DNA from: an uncultured Ruminococcus sp.
Lineage (GTDB): Bacteria > Bacillota > Clostridia > Oscillospirales > Ruminococcaceae
Assembly: GCF_934476685.1 (NCBI RefSeq)
Contig: NZ_CAKSNX010000015.1
Coordinates: 1-29,566 of the forward strand
Reading direction: 5' to 3'
Length of the DNA: 29,566 bases
Below, in pieces: positions 7,189 through 16,155 of this stretch; within the stretch, counting starts at the first letter, position 1, and every line of letters begins with the position of its first letter. The notes beneath the pieces were generated by a model. That model was not told where the DNA came from. It worked only from the letters and a program-made list of their open reading frames with translations, and did no database searches. The position numbers were made by a program, and so were the translations under genes.

Positions 7189-10100
7189 ATGGAACAGACA
7201 GTGAATAAGAGCCGCAAGGGACTGTATTCGCCGAAATTCGAGCATGATAACTGCGGTATCGGAGCTGTTGTAAACATAAAGGGCGTCAAATCTCACGATA
7301 CTGTCGCAAATGCGCTGACGATCGTTGAAACTCTCGAACACAGAGCCGGTAAGGACGCTGAGGGAAAGACGGGTGACGGCGTAGGTATTCTGCTCCAGAT
7401 CTCACATAAGTTTTTCAAGAAAACAGCAAAGCAGGATCTCGGCATAAATCTTTCTTCTGAAAGAGATTACGCTGTGGGTATGTTCTTCTTCCCGCAGAAT
7501 GAGCTTGCAAGAAATCAGGCTAAGAAGATGTTTGAGATAATCGCATCTAAAGAGGGACTGGACGTTCTCGGCTGGAGAGATGTTCCGTCAAGACCTGAGG
7601 TCTTGGGACACAGAGCTGTTGAATGTATGCCTGCTATCATGCAGTGCTTTATCAAAAGACCAAAGGGCGTAAGAAAGGGACTCGACTTTGACAGAAAACT
7701 TTACGTTGCAAGACGTGTTTTCGAGCAGTCAAATGAGGATACATATGTAGTTTCCCTTTCAAGCAGAACTATCGTATATAAAGGAATGTTCCTTGTTGGA
7801 GATCTGAGAAACTTCTTCCTCGATCTTCAGGATCCTGATTATGAATCAGCTATCGCTATGGTCCATTCAAGATTTTCAACAAACACAAATCCAAGTTGGC
7901 AGAGAGCGCATCCTAACAGAATGATGGTACATAACGGCGAGATCAATACTATCAGAGGAAATGCCGACAAGATGCTCGCAAGAGAGGAAACGATGAAGTC
8001 GGAACACCTCAAAGGCGACCTCGACAAGGTCATCCCTGTTGTAAATACAGAGGGTTCAGACTCTGCAATGCTGGATAACACACTGGAATTTCTCGTTATG
8101 AGCGGTATGGATCTTCCGCTTGCAGTCATGATCGCTATTCCTGAACCTTGGGATAATAACGGAACTATGAGCCAGAAGAAAAAGGACTTCTATCAGTACT
8201 ACGCTACTATGATGGAGCCTTGGGACGGACCTGCGTCTATCCTCTTCTCTGACGGTGATATCATGGGCGCTGTGCTTGACAGAAACGGTCTGCGTCCTTC
8301 AAGATACTATATAACAGATGACGGAAACCTTATCCTTTCATCAGAAGTCGGCGCACTTCCTATTGACCCTGCAAAGATCGTTGTGAAGGAAAGACTTCGT
8401 CCGGGTAAGATGCTGCTGGTAGATACTGTTCAGGGCAGACTTATCGACGATGATGAACTTAAGGAATACTATGCTTCAAAGCAGCCTTACGGCGAATGGC
8501 TGGACAGCAACCTCGTATGTCTTAAGGATCTCAAGATCCCGAACGCAAAGGTCGAGGAACACAGCTATGAGAGCAGACAGCGTTTGCAGAAAGCGTTCGG
8601 CTATACATATGAGGAAGTTATGACTTCTATCCTCCCTATGGCAAAGAACGGTACGGAGTCTATTGCTGCAATGGGTACAGACAGTCCGCTTGCTGTGCTT
8701 TCAAATGAACCTCAGCCGCTGTTCAACTACTTCAAGCAGCTTTTCGCTCAGGTAACAAATCCGCCGATAGATGCTATCCGTGAGGAGATAGTTACTTCAA
8801 CTACTATATATATCGGAAATGAGGGCAATATCCTTGAAGAGAAGCCTGAAAACTGCAAGGTAATGAAGGTGCATAATCCTATCCTTACCTCAACAGATAT
8901 TCTTAAGATCAAGAATATGAACAAACCTGGATTCAAGGTAGCAGTTATCCCGATACTCTATTATAAGAACACAAGACTTTCAAAGGCTGTAAACAGACTT
9001 TTCATCGAGGCTGATAAGGCTTTCAGCGATGGCGCAAATATCCTTATCCTTTCCGACAGGGGAGTTGATGAGAACCACCTCGCTATCCCGTCACTGCTGG
9101 CAGTTTCTGCTCTTCATCAGCACCTCGTTGTTACAAAGAAGAGAACTTCCGTTGCAGTTATCCTCGAAAGCGGCGAGCCAAGAGAGGTACATCACTTTGC
9201 AACACTTCTCGGCTATGGTGCGTCTGCTATCAACCCATATCTTGCTCAGGAAACTATCCACGAGCTTATCAGCGACGATCTTCTCGACAAGGATTACTAT
9301 GCCGCTGTTGACGATTATAACAGTGCAGTTCTCCACGGCATTGTAAAGATCGCTTCAAAAATGGGTATCTCAACTATCCAGTCATATCAGGGTTCACAGA
9401 TATTCGAGGCTATCGGTATCGGCAGTGACGTTATCGACAAGTATTTCACAGGCACAGTCAGCAGGATAGGCGGTATCACGATAAAGGATATCGAGGACAA
9501 TGTTGACAGACTTCATACAGCTGCATTCGATCCGCTGGGACTTGGAACAAGCCCTGAGCTTGAATCAAGAGGCAGCCACAAGTTCAGAAGCGGCAAGGAG
9601 GAGCATCTCTATAATCCTCAGACTATCTATCTGCTCCAGAAAGCTGCAAGAACAGGCGAATATGATGTTTATAAGCAGTATTCACATATGATCTCCGAGG
9701 AAATGGATCCTGTAAATATCAGAGGTCTTATGGACTTCAATTTTGCAGATACTCCTGTTCCGCTGGAAGAGGTTGAGAGCGTTGATTCTATCGTAAGAAG
9801 ATTCAAGACGGGCGCTATGTCCTACGGCTCTATCTCGCAGGAGGCTCACGAAACACTTGCTATCGCTATGAACAGACTTCACGGCAAGTCCAACTCAGGC
9901 GAGGGCGGCGAATCTCTCGAAAGACTTCTTACCAAGGGACAGAAAGAGGACAGATGTTCTGCTATCAAGCAGGTAGCTTCGGGACGTTTCGGCGTAACTT
10001 CAAGATACCTTACATCTGCACAGGAAATACAGATCAAAATGGCTCAGGGTGCAAAGCCTGGTGAGGGCGGACATCTTCCGGGCAAAAAGGTTTATCCATG

Positions 10101-11733
10101 GATAGCAAAGACAAGACATTCTACACCTGGCGTATCCCTTATCTCACCACCTCCTCATCATGATATCTATTCTATCGAGGACCTTGCTCAGCTTATCTAT
10201 GACCTTAAAAACGCAAACAAGGACGCAAGAATATCTGTAAAGCTGGTTTCTGAATGCGGCGTAGGAACTGTCGCAGCTGGTGTTGCTAAGGCAGGCGCAG
10301 GCTGTATCCTTATCTCCGGTTATGACGGCGGTACAGGTGCTGCTCCAAGAAACTCGATCTATAACGCAGGTCTGCCATGGGAACTCGGTCTTGCTGAGGC
10401 TCATCAGACACTTATTCAGAACGGTCTTAGAAATAAGGTCGTTATCGAAACAGACGGTAAGCTTATGACAGGACGTGACGTTGCTATCGCCGCTATCCTC
10501 GGTGCAGAGGAATTCGGTTTTGCAACTGCTCCGCTGATAACTCTCGGCTGCGCAATGATGAGAGTGTGCAACCTTGATACCTGTCCGTTCGGTGTTGCAA
10601 CTCAGAATCCTGAACTCAGAAAGAGATTTGCAGGCAAGCCTGAGTATGTAATGAACTTTATGATATTCGTAGCTTCCGAGCTGAGAGAATATATGTCAAG
10701 ACTGGGCGTAAGAACAGTTGACGAACTGGTAGGAAGAATTGATCTTATCAAGCCTAAGAGCGGTATCACAGGTACTGCTGCCGAGGTCGATCTTTCCAAT
10801 ATTCTCAGCGCAGATTTCGCTTCTGAAAAGGTTGAATATCACAACAAGAGCCTTTATGACTTCAAACTCAACGAAACACTTGACGAAAAGGTAGTTCTCA
10901 AGGAATTCTCAAAGGCACTTGCAAAGGGACAGAAGAAAACTATCAAGGTGGACGTTAAGAACACAGACCGTTCATTCGGTACTATCTTCGGTTCAGAGAT
11001 CACAAAGAAATATTATAACACACTTGAAGATGATACATTCAAGATCGTCTGCAACGGTTCTGGCGGACAGAGCTTCGGTGCATTTATCCCGAAGGGACTT
11101 ACCCTTGAACTGGTGGGCGACTCAAACGACTACTTCGGAAAGGGTCTTTCAGGCGGTAAGCTTGTGGTTTATCCTCCAAAGGAGTCAACATTCGAGGCAA
11201 GCGAAAATATCATCATCGGCAACGTTGCACTTTACGGCGCAACAAGCGGTAAGGCTTTCATCAACGGTGTTGCAGGCGAACGTTTCTGCGTAAGAAACTC
11301 AGGCGCAGTAGCCGTTGTTGAGGGCGTTGGAGATCACGGCTGTGAATATATGACAGGCGGACGTGTTGTAGTTATCGGTAAGACAGGCAAAAACTTTGCA
11401 GCAGGTATGTCGGGCGGTGTTGCATATGTTCTCGACGAGGACAGAGATCTTTACACAAAGCTCAACAAGGAAATGGTGCTGTTCTCTGAGGTCAAGGAAA
11501 AGTACGATATAATCGAACTCAAGGGACTTATCGAAGAGCATTATGAAGCAACAGGTTCACCAAAGGCAAAGCAGATCCTTGACAACTTTGACGAATATCT
11601 GCCTAAGTTCAAGAGGATAATCCCTCACGACTATAAGAAAATGATGGCTGCTATCGTTTCTATGGAAGAAAAGGGACTGTCAAGCGAACAGGCACAGATA
11701 GAAGCTTTCTATCAGATAATAAATAATAAGTAA
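7189..11733 (+). CDS. gltB: Glutamate synthase large (alpha) subunit
   Basis: This 1514-residue enzyme transfers the amide of glutamine to 2-oxoglutarate, giving two glutamates. C22 in HDNCGIG is the glutaminase nucleophile, exposed by removal of a 21-residue propeptide as in other GltB proteins. The N-terminal amidotransferase domain spans about 22-430; the central and FMN-binding domains follow; the 3Fe-4S cluster cysteines are C1121, C1127 and C1132 in C-x5-C-x4-C; the C-terminal GXGXG beta-helix covers about 1265-1480. Length matches family members. SD is aggaaaggg with ATG 7189. It is followed by gltD after 13 bases, forming the usual two-gene operon. Confidence 0.97.
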   Translation: MEQTVNKSRKGLYSPKFEHDNCGIGAVVNIKGVKSHDTVANALTIVETLEHRAGKDAEGKTGDGVGILLQISHKFFKKTAKQDLGINLSSERDYAVGMFFFPQNELARNQAKKMFEIIASKEGLDVLGWRDVPSRPEVLGHRAVECMPAIMQCFIKRPKGVRKGLDFDRKLYVARRVFEQSNEDTYVVSLSSRTIVYKGMFLVGDLRNFFLDLQDPDYESAIAMVHSRFSTNTNPSWQRAHPNRMMVHNGEINTIRGNADKMLAREETMKSEHLKGDLDKVIPVVNTEGSDSAMLDNTLEFLVMSGMDLPLAVMIAIPEPWDNNGTMSQKKKDFYQYYATMMEPWDGPASILFSDGDIMGAVLDRNGLRPSRYYITDDGNLILSSEVGALPIDPAKIVVKERLRPGKMLLVDTVQGRLIDDDELKEYYASKQPYGEWLDSNLVCLKDLKIPNAKVEEHSYESRQRLQKAFGYTYEEVMTSILPMAKNGTESIAAMGTDSPLAVLSNEPQPLFNYFKQLFAQVTNPPIDAIREEIVTSTTIYIGNEGNILEEKPENCKVMKVHNPILTSTDILKIKNMNKPGFKVAVIPILYYKNTRLSKAVNRLFIEADKAFSDGANILILSDRGVDENHLAIPSLLAVSALHQHLVVTKKRTSVAVILESGEPREVHHFATLLGYGASAINPYLAQETIHELISDDLLDKDYYAAVDDYNSAVLHGIVKIASKMGISTIQSYQGSQIFEAIGIGSDVIDKYFTGTVSRIGGITIKDIEDNVDRLHTAAFDPLGLGTSPELESRGSHKFRSGKEEHLYNPQTIYLLQKAARTGEYDVYKQYSHMISEEMDPVNIRGLMDFNFADTPVPLEEVESVDSIVRRFKTGAMSYGSISQEAHETLAIAMNRLHGKSNSGEGGESLERLLTKGQKEDRCSAIKQVASGRFGVTSRYLTSAQEIQIKMAQGAKPGEGGHLPGKKVYPWIAKTRHSTPGVSLISPPPHHDIYSIEDLAQLIYDLKNANKDARISVKLVSECGVGTVAAGVAKAGAGCILISGYDGGTGAAPRNSIYNAGLPWELGLAEAHQTLIQNGLRNKVVIETDGKLMTGRDVAIAAILGAEEFGFATAPLITLGCAMMRVCNLDTCPFGVATQNPELRKRFAGKPEYVMNFMIFVASELREYMSRLGVRTVDELVGRIDLIKPKSGITGTAAEVDLSNILSADFASEKVEYHNKSLYDFKLNETLDEKVVLKEFSKALAKGQKKTIKVDVKNTDRSFGTIFGSEITKKYYNTLEDDTFKIVCNGSGGQSFGAFIPKGLTLELVGDSNDYFGKGLSGGKLVVYPPKESTFEASENIIIGNVALYGATSGKAFINGVAGERFCVRNSGAVAVVEGVGDHGCEYMTGGRVVVIGKTGKNFAAGMSGGVAYVLDEDRDLYTKLNKEMVLFSEVKEKYDIIELKGLIEEHYEATGSPKAKQILDNFDEYLPKFKRIIPHDYKKMMAAIVSMEEKGLSSEQAQIEAFYQIINNK

Positions 11734-11746
11734 GGAGGGGACTGCA

Positions 11747-13231
11747 ATGGGAAAGCCAACAGGATTTATGGATTATGAAAGAGAGGACGCTGAGGCACTT
11801 TCAGTTGCCGAGCGTATAAAGAACTATGATGAATTCCACACTCCTCTCTCTAAAGAAGAACAGCAGAAACAGGGCGCAAGATGTATGGAATGCGGAGTAC
11901 CTTTCTGTCAGTCTGGTATGCAGGTAGGCGGTATGATAACAGGCTGTCCGCTCAACAACCTTATACCTGAATGGAACGATCTTATATATCAGGGCTGCTG
12001 GGAGCAGGCTTATAACAGATTAAGACTTACAAACAACTTCCCTGAGTTCACATCAAGAGTTTGTCCTGCACTCTGCGAAAAGGCTTGTACCTGCGGAGCG
12101 AACGGCAACGCAGTTACGGTAAGGGCAAATGAGTACGGAATAGTTGAAAACGCTTATGAACAGGGTTATGCCTGCGCAAAGCCTCCTAAGGTAAGAACAG
12201 GCAAGAAGATCGCAGTTATCGGTTCAGGTCCTTCGGGACTTGCCGCTGCGGATCAGCTCAATCAGAGAGGTCACAGCGTAACAGTATATGAGCGTTCGGA
12301 CAGGATAGGCGGACTTCTTATGTACGGTATCCCGAATATGAAACTGGAAAAGGACGTTATCGAAAGACGTACTGAGATCATGCAGGAAGAGGGTATCGAG
12401 TTCCTTACAGAAGTAAATGTAGGAAAGGACATAAAGGTAAGCGAGCTGCTTTCGCAGTATGACAGAGTAGTACTTGCCTGCGGTGCGTCAAATCCAAGAG
12501 ATATAAAGGTAAAGGGCAGAGAGTCAGAGGGTATATACTTTGCAGTGGATTTTCTGAAGTCAACTACAAAGTCACTGCTTGACACAGGTCTTAAAGAGGG
12601 TTCATTCATTTCCGCAAAGGGAAAGAACGTTATGGTCATCGGCGGCGGTGATACAGGAAACGACTGCGTTGGAACAAGTATCCGTCATGGCGCAAAGAGC
12701 GTTTTACAGCTCGAAATGATGCCAAAGCTGCCTGATACAAGAGCGGAGAACAACCCATGGCCTGAGTGGCCGAGAGTCTGCAAGACAGATTACGGTCAGG
12801 AAGAGGCTATCGGAGTTTTCGGTTCAGATCCGAGAGTTTATCAGACAACTGTAAAGGAATTTGTTGCTGACGAAAAGGGTAAGCTCAAGAGCGCTGTGCT
12901 TGTAAAGCTGAAACCTGAAAAGGATAAGAAAACAGGCAGAATGATGATGAAAGAGATCGAGGGATCGGAGTATTCTGTTGACGTTGAACTTGTTCTTATA
13001 GCGGCAGGTTTCTTAGGTTCTGAAAGCTATGTAACAAAGGCATTCGGCGTTGAAACTGACGGCAGGACAAATGTTTCGACCACAAAGGATTCTCACAGAA
13101 CAAATGTTGAGAACGTGTTCGTCTGCGGAGATATGCATATCGGACAATCGCTGGTAGTAAGAGCTATCAGAGAGGGAAGAGATGTTGCAAGAGAAGTTGA
13201 CGAGAGCCTTATGGGTTACACAAATCTTTGA
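11747..13231 (+). CDS. gltD: Glutamate synthase small (beta) subunit, NAD(P)H-dependent
   Basis: The 494-residue flavoprotein passes electrons from NAD(P)H to GltB. The N-terminal domain has two cysteine clusters for 4Fe-4S centres (C46, C49, C54, C67 and C106, C110, C114, C116). The FAD-binding loop is GSGPSG at 159-164, with a second dinucleotide loop GGGDTG near 298-303 for NAD(P)H. SD aaggagggg is optimal. It lies 13 bases after gltB and is closed by a strong terminator, so gltBD is a complete operon. Confidence 0.97.
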   Translation: MGKPTGFMDYEREDAEALSVAERIKNYDEFHTPLSKEEQQKQGARCMECGVPFCQSGMQVGGMITGCPLNNLIPEWNDLIYQGCWEQAYNRLRLTNNFPEFTSRVCPALCEKACTCGANGNAVTVRANEYGIVENAYEQGYACAKPPKVRTGKKIAVIGSGPSGLAAADQLNQRGHSVTVYERSDRIGGLLMYGIPNMKLEKDVIERRTEIMQEEGIEFLTEVNVGKDIKVSELLSQYDRVVLACGASNPRDIKVKGRESEGIYFAVDFLKSTTKSLLDTGLKEGSFISAKGKNVMVIGGGDTGNDCVGTSIRHGAKSVLQLEMMPKLPDTRAENNPWPEWPRVCKTDYGQEEAIGVFGSDPRVYQTTVKEFVADEKGKLKSAVLVKLKPEKDKKTGRMMMKEIEGSEYSVDVELVLIAAGFLGSESYVTKAFGVETDGRTNVSTTKDSHRTNVENVFVCGDMHIGQSLVVRAIREGRDVAREVDESLMGYTNL

Positions 13232-13238
13232 TATTTTT

Positions 13239-13270
13239 AAAGAGAGATCGGTTATGATCTCTCTTTTTTT
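13239..13270 (+). terminator. Terminator after gltD
   Basis: AGAGAGATC (13241-13249) and GATCTCTCT (13256-13264) form a perfect 9-bp stem with a 6-base loop, extended by A-T pairs, followed by seven Ts. Confidence 0.95.
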
Positions 13271-13299
13271 AATATTCTAATATTCTTAATATCTTACTA

Positions 13300-13328
13300 T
13301 TGACATTAAAATATGAAACTGCTATAAT
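13300..13328 (+). promoter_or_regulatory. Perfect-consensus sigma-A promoter for the GH13 gene
   Basis: TTGACA (13300-13305), 17 bases, TATAAT (13323-13328): both hexamers match consensus exactly with ideal spacing, so high basal transcription is expected unless repressed. No clear operator was seen. The expected start site lies about 25 bases before the gene. Confidence 0.92.
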
Positions 13329-13361
13329 GAAGAAAATTTAAGATTTACGGAGATGATCTAT

Positions 13362-14903
13362 ATGCCGAAATGGCTTGACAATGCAGTATTTTATGAAATT
13401 TACCCACAGTCTTTCAAAGACTCAAACGGCGACGGAATAGGAGATTTTAAAGGTATCATCAGCAAGCTCGATTACATAAAAGAACTTGGCTGTAATGCAC
13501 TTTGGATAAACCCTTGCTTTAAGTCGCCTTTCGGTGACGCAGGCTATGACGTAGAGGACTATATGACGGTTGCCCCAAGATACGGCACAAATCAGGACCT
13601 CTGCGACCTGTTCGATGAGGCGCACAAGCGTGGTATGCACGTCCTGCTCGACCTTGTTCCGGGACACACTTCTGTTGAGCATAAGTGGTTCAAGGAGTCT
13701 ATGAAAGCTGAAAAGAATGAGTTCACCGACAGATATATCTGGTCAGATTCTATCTGGGAGGGTACAGCTCCTATGGACTGTATCAGAGGTATTTCTGACA
13801 GGGACGGCTCGGCGGCAGTAAACTTTTTCTCCAGCCAGCCTGCTTTAAACTATGGATATTTTAAACCTGAACGTCCATGGCAGCAGTCAATGGATTCAGA
13901 TGGCGCTTGCGCAACTATCGAGGCTATGAAAGATGTTATGAGATTCTGGCTCAGCGCAGGCTGTGACGGTTTCAGAGTCGATATGGCAGGCTCTCTTGTT
14001 AAGAACGATAATGAGAACTCAGACGGCACAGTTGCACTTTGGCAGAAGTTCAGAGCTTTCCTTGATGAGGAGTTCCCGCAGGCGGCTATGGTTTCAGAGT
14101 GGGGCGAACCTGACAAGTCACTCAGAGGCGGATTCCATATGGACTTCCTGCTTCACTTCGGACCGTCACATTACAACGATCTTTTCCGCTGTGAAGAGCC
14201 ATATTTCTCTTCAAGAGGAAAGGGCGATATCTCACAGTTCATAAGCAAGTATAAGGAAAACTACGAAAAGACAGAGGGTAAGGGTCTTATCTGTATCCCA
14301 TCGGGCAACCATGATATGGACAGAATGAGAAGAAATCTTGACCCTGAGGAAATGAAGATAGCTTTTGCATTCCTGCTGACTATGCCGGGCGCTCCGTTCA
14401 TTTATTATGGTGATGAGATAGGTATGAGATATGTTGAGGGACTGACATCTGTTGAGGGCGGTTACGGCAGAACAGGCTCACGTTCACCTATGCAGTGGAA
14501 CGACAGCGTAAATGCAGGATTTTCCGCAACGAAAGCAGAAGATCTGTACATTTCACTGGACAGCAGCGCAGACAGACCAACAGCTGAAAAGGAAATGAAT
14601 GACGAAAATTCGCTCCGCAGCGAGGTCAAAAAGCTTATTGCTTTCCGTCAGCAGCATACTGCGCTTCAGAGCAAGGCAGGCATAAAGTTTGTTACAGAAA
14701 GCGGTTATCCTCTTGTTTATGAGAGGGAGAACGATGATGAAAAGCTGCTTGTTATCGTCAATGCGTCAGCTGAAAAGGCAGAGTTTGAGTACAAGGACAA
14801 GCTGGGAGAAATTTTGTACATCAATGGCGGAGAAGTTGCACAGAATGGTGAAACTGTACAGATTTCAGGACAGACAGCGGCAGTTGTAAAGATAGGCGGT
14901 TAA
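13362..14903 (+). CDS. GH13 alpha-glucosidase/alpha-amylase-family enzyme, intracellular
   Basis: A 513-residue alpha-amylase-clan enzyme acting on alpha-glucosidic bonds. It has the (beta/alpha)8 start WLDNAVFYEIYPQSF, nucleophile D207 in GFRVD, acid/base E246 in SEWGEP, and transition-state Asp D318 in GNHD. The C-terminal beta domain spans about 425-513. Conserved region I reads DLVPGH instead of the usual D-x-V-x-N-H (Gly for Asn). I start at ATG 13362 because ggag (13349-13352) is nine bases away; ATG 13353 is too close. No signal peptide, so it probably acts on imported malto- or isomalto-oligosaccharides or related sugars. Exact specificity (oligo-1,6-glucosidase, trehalose-type or other) cannot be told. 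A deformylase-like gene starts 7 bases after the stop. Confidence 0.9.
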   Translation: MPKWLDNAVFYEIYPQSFKDSNGDGIGDFKGIISKLDYIKELGCNALWINPCFKSPFGDAGYDVEDYMTVAPRYGTNQDLCDLFDEAHKRGMHVLLDLVPGHTSVEHKWFKESMKAEKNEFTDRYIWSDSIWEGTAPMDCIRGISDRDGSAAVNFFSSQPALNYGYFKPERPWQQSMDSDGACATIEAMKDVMRFWLSAGCDGFRVDMAGSLVKNDNENSDGTVALWQKFRAFLDEEFPQAAMVSEWGEPDKSLRGGFHMDFLLHFGPSHYNDLFRCEEPYFSSRGKGDISQFISKYKENYEKTEGKGLICIPSGNHDMDRMRRNLDPEEMKIAFAFLLTMPGAPFIYYGDEIGMRYVEGLTSVEGGYGRTGSRSPMQWNDSVNAGFSATKAEDLYISLDSSADRPTAEKEMNDENSLRSEVKKLIAFRQQHTALQSKAGIKFVTESGYPLVYERENDDEKLLVIVNASAEKAEFEYKDKLGEILYINGGEVAQNGETVQISGQTAAVVKIGG

Positions 14904-14910
14904 TGTTAGT

Positions 14911-15324
14911 ATGGTAAGAGATATAGTTAAGGACTGCCTTGTTCTTTCGCAAAAGTCCGTTGACGCTGATAAGAATGATATGCGTATTGCAAAAGATCTG
15001 CTCGATACCCTTACAGCACATTCTGAGGAGTGCGTTGGTATGGCTGCGAATATGATAGGCGAACTTAAACGCATTATCGCAGTGCAGGCAGGGAAAGACT
15101 ATCTTGTGATGATAAACCCTGTGATAACGGATAAGTCCGCAAAGTCATATGAAACGCAGGAAGGCTGCCTTTGTCATATCGGTCAGCGCAGCTGCACAAG
15201 GTATGAAAGCATAACCGTTGAATACAGGGATAAGAAATTCAAGAAGAAAAAGCAGAATTTCTCAGGCTTTACAGCGCAGATAATCCAGCATGAGATAGAT
15301 CACTGCAATGGGATAATAATATAA
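14911..15324 (+). CDS. Peptide deformylase-family protein with variant motif I
   Basis: Peptide deformylases remove the formyl group from nascent protein N-termini. This 137-residue protein keeps the metal ligands C86 (EGCL) and H127/H131 (QHEIDH) with catalytic E128. In motif I, GMAANMIG (43-50), the usual Gln that helps stabilise the transition state is M48. Motif II ends in Cys (EGCLC) rather than Ser. It is shorter than typical bacterial enzymes (about 160-190). It begins at ATG 14911, seven bases after the GH13 stop, with only a weak SD (aggcgg), and is not next to fmt. It may be a secondary or specialised deformylase, or have reduced activity; so no gene symbol is given. Confidence 0.83.
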   Translation: MVRDIVKDCLVLSQKSVDADKNDMRIAKDLLDTLTAHSEECVGMAANMIGELKRIIAVQAGKDYLVMINPVITDKSAKSYETQEGCLCHIGQRSCTRYESITVEYRDKKFKKKKQNFSGFTAQIIQHEIDHCNGIII

Positions 15325-15338
15325 TATTAATATAGTAA

Positions 15339-15372
15339 AAAAAGCTGCCCGATATTGTTCGGACAGCTTTTA
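15339..15372. terminator. Bidirectional terminator between convergent deformylase and thioredoxin genes
   Basis: AAAGCTG (15341-15347) pairs with CAGCTTT (15364-15370), and inner CCGA with TCGG after one C/A mismatch. A runs on the left and T-rich sequence on the right serve both strands. Confidence 0.85.
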
Positions 15373-15382
15373 CTTTTCATTT

Positions 15383-15691
15383 TTAGCCGATAAGCTCGAT
15401 TATAGCCTCTTTAGGTATCGCACCTACCGACTGGTTCACTATCTTTCCGCCTTTGATAACGGCAAGCATCGGAATGCTTGAAACATTGAACGCAGCGGCG
15501 AGTTCAGGACAATCGTCAACGTTGACCTTTCCTACTTTTATATCTGATCTTTCCTCAGCGACCTCATCTACAAGCGGAGAAAGCATTCTGCATGGACCGC
15601 ACCATGCTGCCCAGAAATCAAGCAGAACGGTCTTTTCGCTTTCCATTACCTCGCTCTTGAAATTCTCTTCTGTGATATTTATAACTGACAT
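15383..15691 (-). CDS. trxA: Thioredoxin
   Basis: A 102-residue cytoplasmic disulfide reductant with the active site WCGPC (C31, C34) and the cis-proline at P74 (SIPM). Length and fold pattern are standard for thioredoxin. There is one extra cysteine, C61, in DDCPEL. The - strand SD aaggagg lies about eight bases before the ATG. It is the second gene of a two-gene unit, 18 bases after an FTR-like gene, which suggests that protein is its electron donor (inference). No NADPH-thioredoxin reductase gene is in the window. Confidence 0.96.
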   Translation of the reverse strand: MSVINITEENFKSEVMESEKTVLLDFWAAWCGPCRMLSPLVDEVAEERSDIKVGKVNVDDCPELAAAFNVSSIPMLAVIKGGKIVNQSVGAIPKEAIIELIG

Positions 15692-15709
15692 TTTAAATCC
15701 TCCTTTTCA

Positions 15710-15910
15710 TCAGTCTTTCTTTTTATAATAAAGCATACAGTGGCAGTAACCCTCAAAATCGGGATCTGCTATCTGCTGCTTAAATTCCTCGCACATACAT
15801 TTATATTCTTCCTTTTTCTGAAGTCTGCAAGGGCAGTAGCCGCCTTTTCGCTTTAGTCCCTCTTTTATCTGCGCAACAAGTTCCTTGTCCTCATTAAGAA
15901 GTATTTTCAT
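15710..15910 (-). CDS. Ferredoxin-thioredoxin reductase catalytic-chain-like protein
   Basis: A 66-residue protein with six paired cysteines: C26-P-C28-R, C38-M-C40 and C56-H-C58. The CPCR and CHC motifs are those of the FTR catalytic chain, where four Cys hold a 4Fe-4S cluster and two form the redox disulfide. By analogy C26, C38, C40 and C56 would bind the cluster and C28/C58 would be the disulfide. Spacing differs from plant/cyanobacterial FTR (about 17 and 9 residues between pairs there, 10 and 16 here), and the protein is much smaller. No FTR variable subunit is adjacent. SD gaggtgat (15914-15921, - strand). It precedes thioredoxin, supporting a thioredoxin-reducing role. Confidence 0.8.
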   Translation of the reverse strand: MKILLNEDKELVAQIKEGLKRKGGYCPCRLQKKEEYKCMCEEFKQQIADPDFEGYCHCMLYYKKKD

Positions 15911-15955
15911 ATTATCACCTCATGATCTGAAAGTAGTCAAAATCGGTATAATTTT

Positions 15956-15984
15956 ATTATACATCATATTTATACTTTTTGCAA
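15956..15984 (-). promoter_or_regulatory. Promoter for the FTR-like/thioredoxin operon
   Basis: On the - strand TTGCAA (15979-15984), a 17-base spacer and TATAAT (15956-15961) lie 46 bases upstream of the FTR-like start. Confidence 0.82.
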
Positions 15985-16082
15985 TACCCCCATGCATGAC
16001 AAAGAACAGGATTATTTTGCGGAGCTTTATGATAATTATTCATAGGGCGGAACGTATCATGTTGTTCAGTTTTGCATATAAT

Positions 16083-16111
16083 TTGACAAGGCGGAAAAAA
16101 TGATATATTAT
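16083..16111 (+). promoter_or_regulatory. Promoter for ribonuclease Z
   Basis: TTGACA (16083-16088), 17 bases, TATTAT (16106-16111), about 45 bases before the start. It is divergent from the FTR-like promoter; the roughly 100 bases between the two hold no gene I can see. Confidence 0.82.
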
Positions 16112-16155
16112 TAATGTAAACGGTACAGAACTTGATATCGGAGGGAGATGGACAT

